Source: Clostridium neonatale
Lineage (GTDB): Bacteria; Bacillota; Clostridia; Clostridiales; Clostridiaceae
Direction: 5' to 3'
NCBI RefSeq assembly: GCF_001458595.1
Contig: NZ_LN890328.1
Span: forward strand, 2,977,288-3,041,287
Length of the DNA stretch: 64,000 nucleotides
Below the pieces are notes generated by a model. The model was not told the DNA's origin. It ran no database searches and saw nothing but the letters and a program-made list of their open reading frames with translations. The translations under genes and the position numbers were made by a program. Shown here piece by piece: positions 18,859 through 26,702 of this stretch; position 1 is the first letter of the stretch; every line of letters begins with the position of its first letter.

Positions 18859-18999
18859 TATTTCTTTCCTCCCTTTTCATATCTTAATTATAATTCTATC
18901 ATTGTACAATATTACTGTAAATCTGGATTTTCTTAAATTATCCTTAAAAAATTCCTTCTACCATATTATACAATATTTTTAAATGCTTTTAGTACTTTT

Positions 19000-19809
19000 T
19001 TATAATTTTTCTTGCCAAATATAGCCTTGTGATTGTAAATAATCTTCAGAAACTAGAAAATATTTATTACTTTTAGTAGTATCATTATTGGTTATATCTA
19101 GATAATACCAAATCCCATTAACTTTTACTTTATTCCAAACATGTTCTCCACCCTTTAATGTTCCTTCAATTATTCTACATTCTAGTCCAGCATATTTCAT
19201 CATTTTATAGGCAGTCATAGAGTAGCCTTGACATACTGTCTTTGATGTTTTTAATGCTGAATATACATTTATTCTATTGTACACTTCCTCAATATAATTT
19301 TCATCTGTTACTGCGCCTGAATTTACTTTTGTAACTCTGTCTAAAAGATCATAATCATATTCATATCTATTTACTAAATAATCATTGATAGCCTTAACTT
19401 TCTCATAATCACTCATATTATTTGTAATTATAGAATTAGTAATTGCTTGCAGCTCTGCATCAATATAATCTTCTTCTTCTTTTGTTGTCATAAAATCAGT
19501 ATTAACTGTAACCTTTATATTCTTTCCATAATCGCTTGATGCACTGTATCTTATTCTACTCCATGATTTGTTTAAATAATCATCCTTTGAGTATGCATTT
19601 TGTATTTCTTTAATTAAAGATTCTTTTATATCATCTTTATCTCCAGAATAGATAAATGAATACGTTGTCTCCCTATTTAAAGCACTATTATATACCTCAT
19701 CATCAATTTGAGATAAGTTGTAATATTTATATGTAACAGCATTAGCGCAGAATGATACTGTTTGAGTTATAGTTAAAGCTGCTAATAATATTTTAAATGA
19801 TTTTTTCAT
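19000..19809 (-). CDS. secreted transglutaminase-like protein
   Basis: 269 residues with an N-terminal signal peptide (KKSFKILLAALTITQTVSF, cleavage near CANA). The core carries a Cys-His-Asp triad of the transglutaminase-like superfamily: VCQGYS around residue 193, GEHVWNKVKVNGIWYYLDITN with His then Asp downstream. In bacteria such domains act as proteases or cross-linkers outside the cell; which applies is unknown. Unlike its neighbours it has no wall-binding repeats and no acidic domain. AAGGAGG lies seven bases before ATG 19809. It sits inside the row of wall-repeat genes, so those proteins are possible substrates (inference). Confidence 0.82.
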   Translation of the reverse strand: MKKSFKILLAALTITQTVSFCANAVTYKYYNLSQIDDEVYNSALNRETTYSFIYSGDKDDIKESLIKEIQNAYSKDDYLNKSWSRIRYSASSDYGKNIKVTVNTDFMTTKEEEDYIDAELQAITNSIITNNMSDYEKVKAINDYLVNRYEYDYDLLDRVTKVNSGAVTDENYIEEVYNRINVYSALKTSKTVCQGYSMTAYKMMKYAGLECRIIEGTLKGGEHVWNKVKVNGIWYYLDITNNDTTKSNKYFLVSEDYLQSQGYIWQEKL

Positions 19810-19840
19810 AGCGAATACCTCCTTAATATATATGTAGATT

Positions 19841-19887
19841 AAAGGCTTCTTAGTTTAAATCTATTATTGTTAACCAAGAAACCTTTA
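19841..19887 (-). terminator. terminator downstream of paralogue 4 and its remnant
   Basis: Read leftward: AAAGGTTTCTTGG, a loop, then AAGAAGCCTTT; an imperfect stem of about 11-13 bp. It lies 38 bp beyond the vestigial reading frame ending at 19925 and just before the Shine-Dalgarno of the transglutaminase-like gene. The T tract is poor. Confidence 0.55.
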
Positions 19888-19924
19888 AAAATTAAAGCAT
19901 TAAATCTTTTCTTATTTCAAATTA

Positions 19925-19987
19925 TTATTCTATCATTTGTCCTTTTGCATTAAGTATATATCCATCAATTGTAGTGCTTTTTGCCAG
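19925..19987 (-). pseudogene. vestigial 3' end of a wall-repeat gene
   Basis: Leftward frame reading LAKSTTIDGYILNAKGQMIE then TAA. This matches the C-terminal motif of the wall-repeat proteins (compare ARNETVNGYRIGSKGYWIE at the end of the gene just upstream). It has no start and is separated from the intact stop at 20056 by the small structured module at 19986-20052. The upstream gene thus ends twice, as if the module was inserted between an old and a new 3' end, or the end was replaced by recombination. The same arrangement occurs at 22969-23077. Confidence 0.75.
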
Positions 19988-20052
19988 GCATATAGCCGCT
20001 TAACGAAGTATGAGTTTAGCGATATAGCCCGCATTTCTCTTTAGGAAATGCG
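19986..20052 (+). repeat. small structured module, copy 1
   Basis: One of five related ~70-85 nt modules. Plus-strand layout: AGGCATATA, then GCTTAAC, loop GAAGTATGA, GTTTAGC, then TATAGCCC, then a hairpin CGCATTTC / GAAATGCG. GGC/GCC, TATA/TATA and GCTtAAC/GTTtAGC pair to form an irregular stem. The sequence in the inner stem and the last hairpin differs from copies at 26213, 28686 and 47481, but pairing is kept. It lies between the stop of paralogue 4 and its vestigial 3' end, antisense to that gene. Confidence 0.75.
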
Positions 20053-20055
20053 TTT

Positions 20056-21336
20056 CTACTCAATCCAATACCCTTTCGAACCAATTCTATATCCATTGAC
20101 AGTTTCATTACGTGCCATTTCACCAGTGCCTGTAAAGTAATACCACTTTCCATCAGTGTCTTTTACCCATTTATTTGATAACATATATCCTGTCTTATCA
20201 AAATAATACCAGCTTCCATCAATGAATCTCCATCCTGTTGTCATATAAGCATTAGTTTGGAAGTAATACCACTTGCCATCAGAATCCTTAAACCATTTAT
20301 TTCTTAAAGGATTACCACTATTGTCAAAGTACTGCCAATTAACACCATTCTTAACCCATTTATTTTTTGCATCTGCAGTTTTACTAACATATCCAACATA
20401 TGATGAGTTATTTGTTACATTATCATAAAATGAAGAATTTGCAATATCTATTCCAGTAGCCATTGTTTTACCATCTACTGTTTTTGATGCTGAATTATTT
20501 GTAGAGTTAATATTTGTCGATGTGATATTTGAAGTTGCTGTACTTCCTTCTCTTTTTATATTTATTATATATTGTCTCTTTTCATCATCTTTGTTTTCTA
20601 CTGTAATTTTTATAGTATTATTTCCTATACCTAAATTAACATCTTTTTCATAATCATCATCTTCTTCGTTAACTCTTATTCCATTGATTTTTACTTTATC
20701 CTCATCATTCACTGGCTCAGCAACAATTGTTACTTTATCAACTGTATTACCTACATTTACAGAAAACTTTTCTTTGTGACTATCAAAATCAAAATCTATA
20801 TCTTTGTCATTACTCTTTATCTTTAATTTATCTAAATATATAGCATCATAGTTATCTTCATCATCGTCATCACTGTCTGATGATCCTTCTCCAGCTCTTG
20901 TAACATTTATTGTTATTGTGTTAACTAAAGAATCATCTTCATCATCATATACTTTTATTTTTGCATTTATTGAAGATCCCTTTGATATAGGTATTCCATC
21001 TTTTGAATTATATCTTTTTCCATCTGCTGTTATCTCAACAGTATATCCGTCATCTTCTTCTACCTCTATATTAAACTTGCTCGTATTTTCAGGAAGTTGA
21101 GCATAATATTTAGTTATACTACTTTTTATATTTGTAGAAGATTTAAATTCAGAATCTTTATATAAAGTTAATGAAGATGAACTTTCTCCCTTGCAAACAT
21201 ATAATGACTCAACCCCTGTAAAAAGACTTGATGCCATAACCTCTGATGTACTTATACTTAATGTTGATGGCAACACTGATGATGTTGCACTTATTGTAAG
21301 TGTTAACGCTATTATTTTAATTGCATTCCTATTCAT
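20056..21336 (-). CDS. secreted cadherin-like beta-sandwich protein with wall-binding repeats (paralogue 4)
   Basis: 426 residues. Signal peptide with cleavage near TSEVMA. First beta-rich domain about 40-150 (TLYKDSEFKSSTNIKSSITK to TITINVTRAG), acidic linker SDSDDDDEDNYDA, cadherin-like domain about 168-268 (IYLDKLKIKSNDKDIDFDFD, VAEPVNDEDKVKINGIRV, LGIGNNTIKITV, QYIINIKRE). A long Ser/Thr/Asn-rich linker (about 270-340) precedes repeats WQYFDNSGNPLRNKWFKD, WYYFQTNAYMTTGW, WYYFDKTGYMLSNKWVKD and WYYFTGTGEMARNE. It ends GYRIGSKGYWIE. The Shine-Dalgarno GAAGGG precedes ATG 21336. Downstream lie the structured module and a vestigial second 3' end. Confidence 0.88.
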   Translation of the reverse strand: MNRNAIKIIALTLTISATSSVLPSTLSISTSEVMASSLFTGVESLYVCKGESSSSLTLYKDSEFKSSTNIKSSITKYYAQLPENTSKFNIEVEEDDGYTVEITADGKRYNSKDGIPISKGSSINAKIKVYDDEDDSLVNTITINVTRAGEGSSDSDDDDEDNYDAIYLDKLKIKSNDKDIDFDFDSHKEKFSVNVGNTVDKVTIVAEPVNDEDKVKINGIRVNEEDDDYEKDVNLGIGNNTIKITVENKDDEKRQYIINIKREGSTATSNITSTNINSTNNSASKTVDGKTMATGIDIANSSFYDNVTNNSSYVGYVSKTADAKNKWVKNGVNWQYFDNSGNPLRNKWFKDSDGKWYYFQTNAYMTTGWRFIDGSWYYFDKTGYMLSNKWVKDTDGKWYYFTGTGEMARNETVNGYRIGSKGYWIE

Positions 21337-21473
21337 GGCACTTTTCCCTTCTTTATGTTTTAATCATAAATTTTCTATATGATAGTAGAATCTTATAAAT
21401 CATATTTAAAAATATAATGTATTCATATAATTAATCTATATGTTTCAAATAATTTCTATTAAATTATTTATAA

Positions 21474-22406
21474 TTATTTAATATACTCGCCTTTGCTATT
21501 TAATTCATATCCATCGATAGTCTCATTACGCGCCATCTTTCCATTTTCCTTTAAATAATACCAAGTACCATCTTCAGTTTTAACCCATCCTGTAGTCATT
21601 GCACCACTTTGATTGAAGTAATACCAATCTCCATCTATAAATCTCCATCCAGTTGTCATATATCCATTAGTCTGCATGTAATACCATTTTCCATTAGAAT
21701 CCTTAAACCATGTGTTTCTAAGCGCTTGTCCTTCTTCATCATAGCGTAACCAATAATCACCTTTTTGTACCCATTGATTTTTAAATTCAGTAGTCTTAGC
21801 TATATCTGTTACATTAATTTTAGGTAATACAATACTTGTACTACTATTTGTTATGCCTTCTGTTTCATCTTTGCTTATGCTTCCTTCTCTTTTAACAGTT
21901 ATTTTATAAGACTCAGCACATTGTGTTACTCTCTCATCATTATATACATCATTAAACTTACTCTTTGATTTATATGTTCTTACATATATAGTCGTACTAT
22001 CATCTTCAATACTTAAATCATCACCTGCATCATATGCTTTAGCATCACCCTTATCAGATGTAAAAACTTTTACTACATATTTTCCACCATTATCATCATC
22101 TTTATCTTCATCACTTTTTACTGCAGCACTTACTCTTATTCCATCACTGTCTTTTGGTAAAATAATTTTATATTCTTTATCTTGGCTATCATATTCTACA
22201 ACATCATCTTCATCAAAACTGCTTAAAAGATCTAGTTCTTCACCTTCTATAGTTTTAACTGACAAATCTTTTAATTCTCCTACATGAACAACACTTGATA
22301 TTGCATTTGCCTTTTCAAATAATTTTACTCCTGTAACATTTCCTATACTACAAACTGAAATTAGCGATATAACTAAAGCTATTATCCTCTTTATATTCTT
22401 ATTCAT
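21474..22406 (-). CDS. secreted wall-repeat protein lacking the cadherin-like domain (paralogue 5)
   Basis: 310 residues, the shortest of the family. Signal peptide (cleavage near EKANA), one beta-rich domain like the first domain of its sisters (about 40-180: VGELKDLSVKTIEGEELD to ESYKITVKREGS), a short linker, then wall-binding repeats WLRYDEEGQALRNTWFKD, WYYMQTNGYMTTGW, WYYFNQSGAMTTGW and WYYLKENGKMARNE. It ends GYELNSKGEYIK. The second beta-sandwich domain of the sisters is absent, so this is a domain-loss or ancestral form. GGAGG before ATG 22406. Confidence 0.86.
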   Translation of the reverse strand: MNKNIKRIIALVISLISVCSIGNVTGVKLFEKANAISSVVHVGELKDLSVKTIEGEELDLLSSFDEDDVVEYDSQDKEYKIILPKDSDGIRVSAAVKSDEDKDDDNGGKYVVKVFTSDKGDAKAYDAGDDLSIEDDSTTIYVRTYKSKSKFNDVYNDERVTQCAESYKITVKREGSISKDETEGITNSSTSIVLPKINVTDIAKTTEFKNQWVQKGDYWLRYDEEGQALRNTWFKDSNGKWYYMQTNGYMTTGWRFIDGDWYYFNQSGAMTTGWVKTEDGTWYYLKENGKMARNETIDGYELNSKGEYIK

Positions 22407-22867
22407 AAAAATTCCTCCAATTTTATATTAATTCTATTGTATCTTTTAAATGTAATAAAATTATTAACATTTTCTTAATTTAGTATTAATTTGCCATTAA
22501 TTATAAAATAAATTATTTTATATACTATATATTATATCTCATACTTTACCATATAAATAAATATTTTGTATATATCATAAAATTTAATTATGTTTTTATA
22601 ACTATTTTAATTTTATAATTAACTCTTTAAATTTATAATACTTTAACTTTAAATATTTATATTTATATGTATAGCTATATTTATATTTTTAATGTTGTAT
22701 CTACCAATTTATAAAGGCATAGATAAATATTCTAATTCATTAATGTATAAATTAATGATATTAGTATTTACATTAATAGTAAATAAATATTATTAGTAAT
22801 ATAATGATCCATATAAAATTAATCTGAATATTATTTTAGTAAAGATTATACATACCAGTTGATAGTA
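22407..22867. other. very AT-rich intergenic stretch
   Basis: About 460 bp of almost pure A/T with no reading frame, no strong inverted repeat and no recognisable riboswitch. It separates the promoter side of paralogue 5 from the terminator of paralogue 6. Confidence 0.6.
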
Positions 22868-22920
22868 TTAAAAAACAGATAAGATTCTAAACTTCTATCT
22901 AGTTTAGAATCTTATCTGTT
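22868..22920 (-). terminator. terminator downstream of paralogue 6
   Basis: Perfect 20-bp stem AACAGATAAGATTCTAAACT / AGTTTAGAATCTTATCTGTT with a 7-base loop, followed leftward by TTTTTTAAT. It lies 49 bp past the vestigial stop at 22969. Confidence 0.9.
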
Positions 22921-22968
22921 AAATAATACTTAATTATATGCGTTATTTTATATCTTATCTAATCCCCA

Positions 22969-23012
22969 TTAGAGCCTAATTTATAGCCATTAATAGTAGT
23001 ATTTTTAGCCAG
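22969..23012 (-). pseudogene. vestigial 3' end of a second wall-repeat gene
   Basis: Leftward frame LAKNTTINGYKLGSNGD then TAG, matching the shared C-terminal motif (the intact gene upstream ends NETINGYKLGSNGAWIK). The intact stop is at 23081 and the structured module lies between. Same architecture as at 19925-20052. Confidence 0.75.
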
Positions 23013-23077
23013 GCATAGAGTCACTTAACGAAGTATGAGTCTAGCAATATAGCCCACATTTCTGTTTAGAAAATGCG
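23011..23077 (+). repeat. small structured module, copy 2
   Basis: Same order of parts as copy 1: AGGCATAGA, CACTTAAC, loop GAAGTATGA, GTCTAGC, TATAGCCC and a hairpin built from ACATTTC and AAATGCG. It is about 85 percent identical to copy 1 by eye and less paired, so it may be an older or decaying copy. It is antisense to the wall-repeat gene and lies between the gene stop and the vestigial 3' end. Confidence 0.72.
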
Positions 23078-23080
23078 TTC

Positions 23081-24331
23081 CTATTTAATCCATGCCCCAT
23101 TCGAACCAAGCTTATATCCATTAATAGTCTCATTACGTGCCATCTTTCCACTTTCTTTTAGGTAGTACCATTTACCATCTAAATCTTTTAACCAGCCTGT
23201 TTTCATAACTCCTGTTGAATCTAAATAGTACCATTCGCCTCCAACTAATTGCCATCCAGTTCTTTTAGCTCCACTATTATCAAGATAATACCATTTACTA
23301 TCTTTATACAGCCATCCAGTAACCATGTTGCCTTGAGCATCTAAATAGTAAGTTTGTCCATATCCTCTATCATAAAACCATGTATTCTTTATTGGATTAC
23401 CTGATGCATCATTATATTGCCATTTCCCATTTACTGTTACCCATTGATTTACTTTTACAGTGCTTGTTCCATTATTAGAATCAGTTGTATTGTTTGAATT
23501 ATCATTATCTGTATTGCTTGATGATGAGCTTGCTTTTCTTGTAATATTTAAAGTATATACTCTTTCATCACCATCATATTTTATTTTAACAGTTATTGTA
23601 TTCTTTCCTTCTTCAAGATTTACTTTCTTTTCCCAGTCATCATCCTCATCAACTGTTGATCCGTTAATTCTAACTGAATAATCTTCATCTTCTGGTTCTG
23701 CACATACCTTAACATATGTTACGCTATTTTTTACTTCTATGTTATATGTAGATTTATCTTCTTCAAAATCAAAATCTATATCATCATCCTTATATGTCAA
23801 TGTTAAATCATCTAAATATATATCATCATAATCGTCATCATCAACTTCCTCATCTAACGATGAAACCTTTTTAACATATACCTTGTACTCTTTTACTACA
23901 TTATCTTTAACATTATCTTCATCAAATTCACCATCTTTATAAGTTCTTACATATAAAGTAGTTGTCCCAGATTTAATGCTTATTTTTTCTTCTGGATCAA
24001 ATGCATCTGCACTTGAACTTGAAGTTTTAAATATTTTTGTTTCATATCCATCTTCTTCAGTTACTCTTACATTAACTGAACTTGAATCTGTCTTTGCATA
24101 ATATTTTGCTTTGCTCTTTTTAAATTTTACTGAATCATCATAATCAGAATCTTCATATAAAGTTATAGTCTTTGAGCCTGACGTTTTGCATAACTTTAGA
24201 TTAGTTATTCCATATTCTGATGCTGCTTGTACTTCTGTCATCATTAAATTTGAGCTACTTGCAGGAATTATTGCTGATAATGCATTAATTGCAAGGGTTG
24301 CTGAAATTATACGCTTTGCATTTTTTTGCAT
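23081..24331 (-). CDS. secreted cadherin-like beta-sandwich protein with wall-binding repeats (paralogue 6)
   Basis: 416 residues. Signal peptide, cleavage near EVQAA. First beta-rich domain about 40-165 (ITNLKLCKTSGSKTITLYED to EYKVYVKKV). Acidic linker VDDDDYDD. Cadherin-like domain about 175-270 (IYLDDLTLTYKDDDIDFDFE, AEPEDEDYSVRINGSTVD, LEEGKNTITVKI, VYTLNITRK). Then a Ser/Asn linker and five or six wall-binding repeats (WQYNDASGNPIKNTWFYDR, YYLDAQGNMVTGW, WYYLDNSGAKRTGW, WYYLDSTGVMKTGW, WYYLKESGKMARNE). Ends GYKLGSNGAWIK. GGAGG before ATG 24331. A TATAAT hexamer lies near 24395-24400 upstream, without a convincing -35. Confidence 0.88.
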   Translation of the reverse strand: MQKNAKRIISATLAINALSAIIPASSSNLMMTEVQAASEYGITNLKLCKTSGSKTITLYEDSDYDDSVKFKKSKAKYYAKTDSSSVNVRVTEEDGYETKIFKTSSSSADAFDPEEKISIKSGTTTLYVRTYKDGEFDEDNVKDNVVKEYKVYVKKVSSLDEEVDDDDYDDIYLDDLTLTYKDDDIDFDFEEDKSTYNIEVKNSVTYVKVCAEPEDEDYSVRINGSTVDEDDDWEKKVNLEEGKNTITVKIKYDGDERVYTLNITRKASSSSSNTDNDNSNNTTDSNNGTSTVKVNQWVTVNGKWQYNDASGNPIKNTWFYDRGYGQTYYLDAQGNMVTGWLYKDSKWYYLDNSGAKRTGWQLVGGEWYYLDSTGVMKTGWLKDLDGKWYYLKESGKMARNETINGYKLGSNGAWIK

Positions 24332-24521
24332 AATTCTACCTCCAATTGTATATTTTTCATTAGTTATAACCTAATTTTTTTAGATTTATTATATTATACA
24401 ATAAAATTTGGTCATATTGGTATAACTTTTGTGACAATTTTTGAGGTATATTTTACCACATAAATAATACATTTTTTTTATTATAACTGAAATACTAAGA
24501 ATATAAGAATTTTATCTTAAG

Positions 24522-24607
24522 CATCTAAAATAATTATTAGTATGATTATTTTAGATGTTAATCTAAAATATTAAGGAGGCTAAATTAGATATTTTATTAA
24601 TATCTAA
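24522..24607 (+). promoter_or_regulatory. structured leader with mutually exclusive hairpins ahead of the 79-residue gene
   Basis: CATCTAAAATAAT (24522-24534) pairs perfectly with ATTATTTTAGATG (24545-24557). Most of that second arm (ATTTTAGAT, 24548-24556) can instead pair with ATCTAAAAT (24561-24569). An AAGGAGG site follows at 24573-24579. A third hairpin, TTAGATATT / AATATCTAA (24585-24607), then separates this strong site from the ATG at 24618. The overlapping first two stems look like a switch. The third may bring the distant Shine-Dalgarno close to the start or block it. Regulatory role is inferred. Confidence 0.5.
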
Positions 24608-24617
24608 TGAGAATATT

Positions 24618-24857
24618 ATGAATAAAAAAGATTCTAGTTATTTACCAAAGCAAAGAACTAACTATCATCCAACAGAAAGTGAAGTTGAAAGTGCAACTGG
24701 AGTTGACTTTCCTATTAACATGCCCAATCCTGCTGTAGATTCGATTGTTGTCAATAACATTGCTAATCAGGAGTTTGATTATACAGAAAGTATGTTAGAT
24801 ACTGAAGAGTCTTTTATTAATGAAAAAAACTCTGCTAAAAGAAAAAATACATATTAA
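24618..24857 (+). CDS. small hydrophilic hypothetical protein (79 residues)
   Basis: Begins NKKDSSYLPKQRTNYHPTES. Hydrophilic, no signal peptide or membrane segment, with an acidic C-terminal half (FDYTESMLDTEESFINE) and a basic tail (KRKNTY). It is likely disordered. The start ATG 24618 has no close ribosome binding site; AGGAGG lies about 40 bases upstream, beyond a hairpin. A tiny overlapping frame, ATG at 24607 ending TGA at 24619-24621, overlaps the start and could couple translation. I do not recognise the protein. Confidence 0.6.
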   Translation: MNKKDSSYLPKQRTNYHPTESEVESATGVDFPINMPNPAVDSIVVNNIANQEFDYTESMLDTEESFINEKNSAKRKNTY

Positions 24858-25054
24858 ATTAATTTTATAAAATACAATCAAACAATTTCATGAAAATACT
24901 GAAAGAAAAATAGGAATTAATTTAATAATATGAATATTATTAGTTATATATGGTAACAATATTAATGTACCCCATAATACCATATGTATTGAAATTAGAT
25001 TTTTTTCATTTTTTCTAATTTCTCAAATAGAGTGACTGTTTACAGCACTCATAG

Positions 25055-25080
25055 GCCTCCCTCTTAGGGAGGCATTTTTT
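25055..25080 (+). terminator. terminator in the 24858-25123 gap
   Basis: Stem GCCTCCCT / AGGGAGGC with a three-base loop, followed by ATTTTTT. It is the first strong stop after the 79-residue gene, about 200 bp downstream. I see no gene between the two, so the intervening ~195 nt could be a long 3' UTR or a small RNA. Confidence 0.85.
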
Positions 25081-25123
25081 ATAATTTAAAATTACTCCAG
25101 CCAGTGCATTTTTCAATAGCTCA

Positions 25124-25426
25124 TTATTTTTTATATATTAATTTTCCATATTCATCAATATGTTTCTTTAAATTATCATTTGTTATACTTTCATAATGCA
25201 ATAGATCAAAAAAATATGGCAATGGACATACTTCATTTAAATAATCATATAAATCATTTAAAATATCCTTAGTTATTTCTACTCCAGATATAGTCAAATC
25301 TATATCCGATCCTTTCTTATAATTCCCAAGAGCTCTGCTTCCAAAAATTATAGCTTTATCTATTTCAGTATGCTTTTTTATTCCATCTAGAATATAACAC
25401 AAATCTTTATTAGTTAAACCGCACAT
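25124..25426 (-). CDS. mntA: MntA-type nucleotidyltransferase antitoxin
   Basis: 100-residue minimal nucleotidyltransferase. The motif is complete: GS, ten residues, then DID (FGSRALGNYKKGSDIDL at about residues 28-44). In type VII toxin-antitoxin pairs MntA silences HepT by adding AMP to a Tyr of the HEPN domain. The start ATG 25426 lies four bases after the hepT stop, and its Shine-Dalgarno (AAAAGGA) is inside the hepT 3' end, so the pair is translationally coupled. Toxin-first order is as in characterised hepT/mntA pairs. Confidence 0.85.
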   Translation of the reverse strand: MCGLTNKDLCYILDGIKKHTEIDKAIIFGSRALGNYKKGSDIDLTISGVEITKDILNDLYDYLNEVCPLPYFFDLLHYESITNDNLKKHIDEYGKLIYKK

Positions 25427-25430
25427 TATT

Positions 25431-25832
25431 CTATAATTCCTTTTCTAATTTATCATGCATTATTTTTATTTCTGGAAAATATCTATTAACTATTTCCTGA
25501 ACTATTTTATTTGCTAGCTCTGAATCATAAGTATGAGTAGTTAAATTCCTATTAGCTAATGCTTCTATCCATATATGGCCATCATTTATTAAATCATTTT
25601 GAAATGCCTGTTTTATTGCTTCTCTCGGACTTTTTACTATAAATCCATCTTTCTCTAAATAATCTTTTAACACTTTCCATGCAAGTTCAAATGTCATTTC
25701 AAAAAATTGTATTATTCCCGCTTGCTCTAGTTCTGATAGATTTTCCCCCTTAGAATATTTCTCCAAAAGAGTATATACTTTATTAAAATTTTCGAATCTC
25801 TGCTTCCATCTTATATCTTTTAATTCATCCAT
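25431..25832 (-). CDS. hepT: HepT-type HEPN-domain toxin (HI0074 family)
   Basis: 133 residues from ATG 25832, which has GGAGGG seven bases upstream; the frame is open to 25847 but that extension contains the ribosome binding site itself. All-alpha HEPN protein of the nucleotidyltransferase-substrate-binding family. The catalytic R-X4-H-X-Y motif is intact as RNLTTHTY at about residues 95-102. The Arg and His form the RNase centre and the Tyr is the residue AMPylated by MntA in studied systems. Partner of the downstream mntA. Confidence 0.85.
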   Translation of the reverse strand: MDELKDIRWKQRFENFNKVYTLLEKYSKGENLSELEQAGIIQFFEMTFELAWKVLKDYLEKDGFIVKSPREAIKQAFQNDLINDGHIWIEALANRNLTTHTYDSELANKIVQEIVNRYFPEIKIMHDKLEKEL

Positions 25833-25939
25833 CTTAAGACCCTCCATATTTTTATACTATTCATTATATATTATAACCCATGTACATTTTTCTTAAAACC
25901 CATTAAACATAAAGTAATTGAGTATATATTACATAGCAT

Positions 25940-26702
25940 AAATAAGGGACGTACAGAGTTTATAGTGAAATAAAGCTAAATTATTAGCACCGCATTATTA
26001 TTTTTGTAAATAAATGAATTTTTAAATTACGGAATATTTATTTATGCATGTTTAAAGATTTAAGAAGTTAATATTTTATCATTTTTTAAAAGGTATAATT
26101 TTATAAATATATGAATATAGATTCTTAAAAATTTGCTTATTTTATGAGGGTTTTATGGAGATAAATATATAATTATTCATATATTTTCTCTGTTTAAGGA
26201 AATATCTACTCATAGGCATTTTAAAGAAACATCTTCATCAGTAGATGAAGATGGACTATACTGCTAGGCTCATGCCTCGCCAAGCATTATATGCCAAAGA
26301 GTAGATATACTGCAATTCAGATCTTTTCTTATTTATTGGAATATACGAGGCTTTTCTAAGTAGTTCCATAAATTAATACAATTTATGGAATTACATTTTA
26401 GATATAGAATATTCCATAAACATAAATTATAGCAAGAAAAATTAAATATCTATGATTTTAGAAAAAACAAAGAAATTCAATATATGAATAGGCGTAGTAT
26501 TGTATTAAAAATTTGAAGTATTAAATTCTTAGATAGAGGATGTTCCAAAATTGTTTGTCCAAAAACTTGCTTTTTGGAGCAAACATTTTTGGGCACATCC
26601 TCTATCTTTAGAATTTTTGCTTCAAATTTTCTTACAATCGAGCCTATCATATATTGAATTTCGGTTGTTATCCACTAAACTTTGATTCTACATCCTATAT
26701 TT
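25940..26702. repeat. large inverted-ended repeat, copy A
   Basis: 763 bp without a gene. The left end AAATAAGGGACGTA and the right end (leftward) AAATATAGGATGTAGAATCA match the ends of copies B (28566) and C (47357). Hairpin 2 is complete at 26472-26662: GAAATTCAATATAT at one side, ATATTGAATTTC at the other, inner arms TTCCAAAATTGTTTGTCC / GGAGCAAACATTTTTGGG. Hairpin 1, present in B and C, is almost entirely deleted. Instead the structured module (26213-26297) sits mid-element between ATATCTACTC and GAGTAGATAT. The right end touches the stop codon of the gene at 26701. Confidence 0.8.
26213..26297 (-). repeat. small structured module, copy in repeat A
   Basis: Leftward: TGGCATATAATGC, TTGGC, loop GAGGCATGA, GCCTAGC, AGTATAGTCC, then a perfect hairpin CATCTTCATC / GATGAAGATG with loop TACT, and a trailing AATGCCTA that closes on TGGCAT. 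The inner stem here is GGC/GCC where copy 1 has AAC/GTT and copy C has AGT/ACT, a compensatory pattern. Confidence 0.75.
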
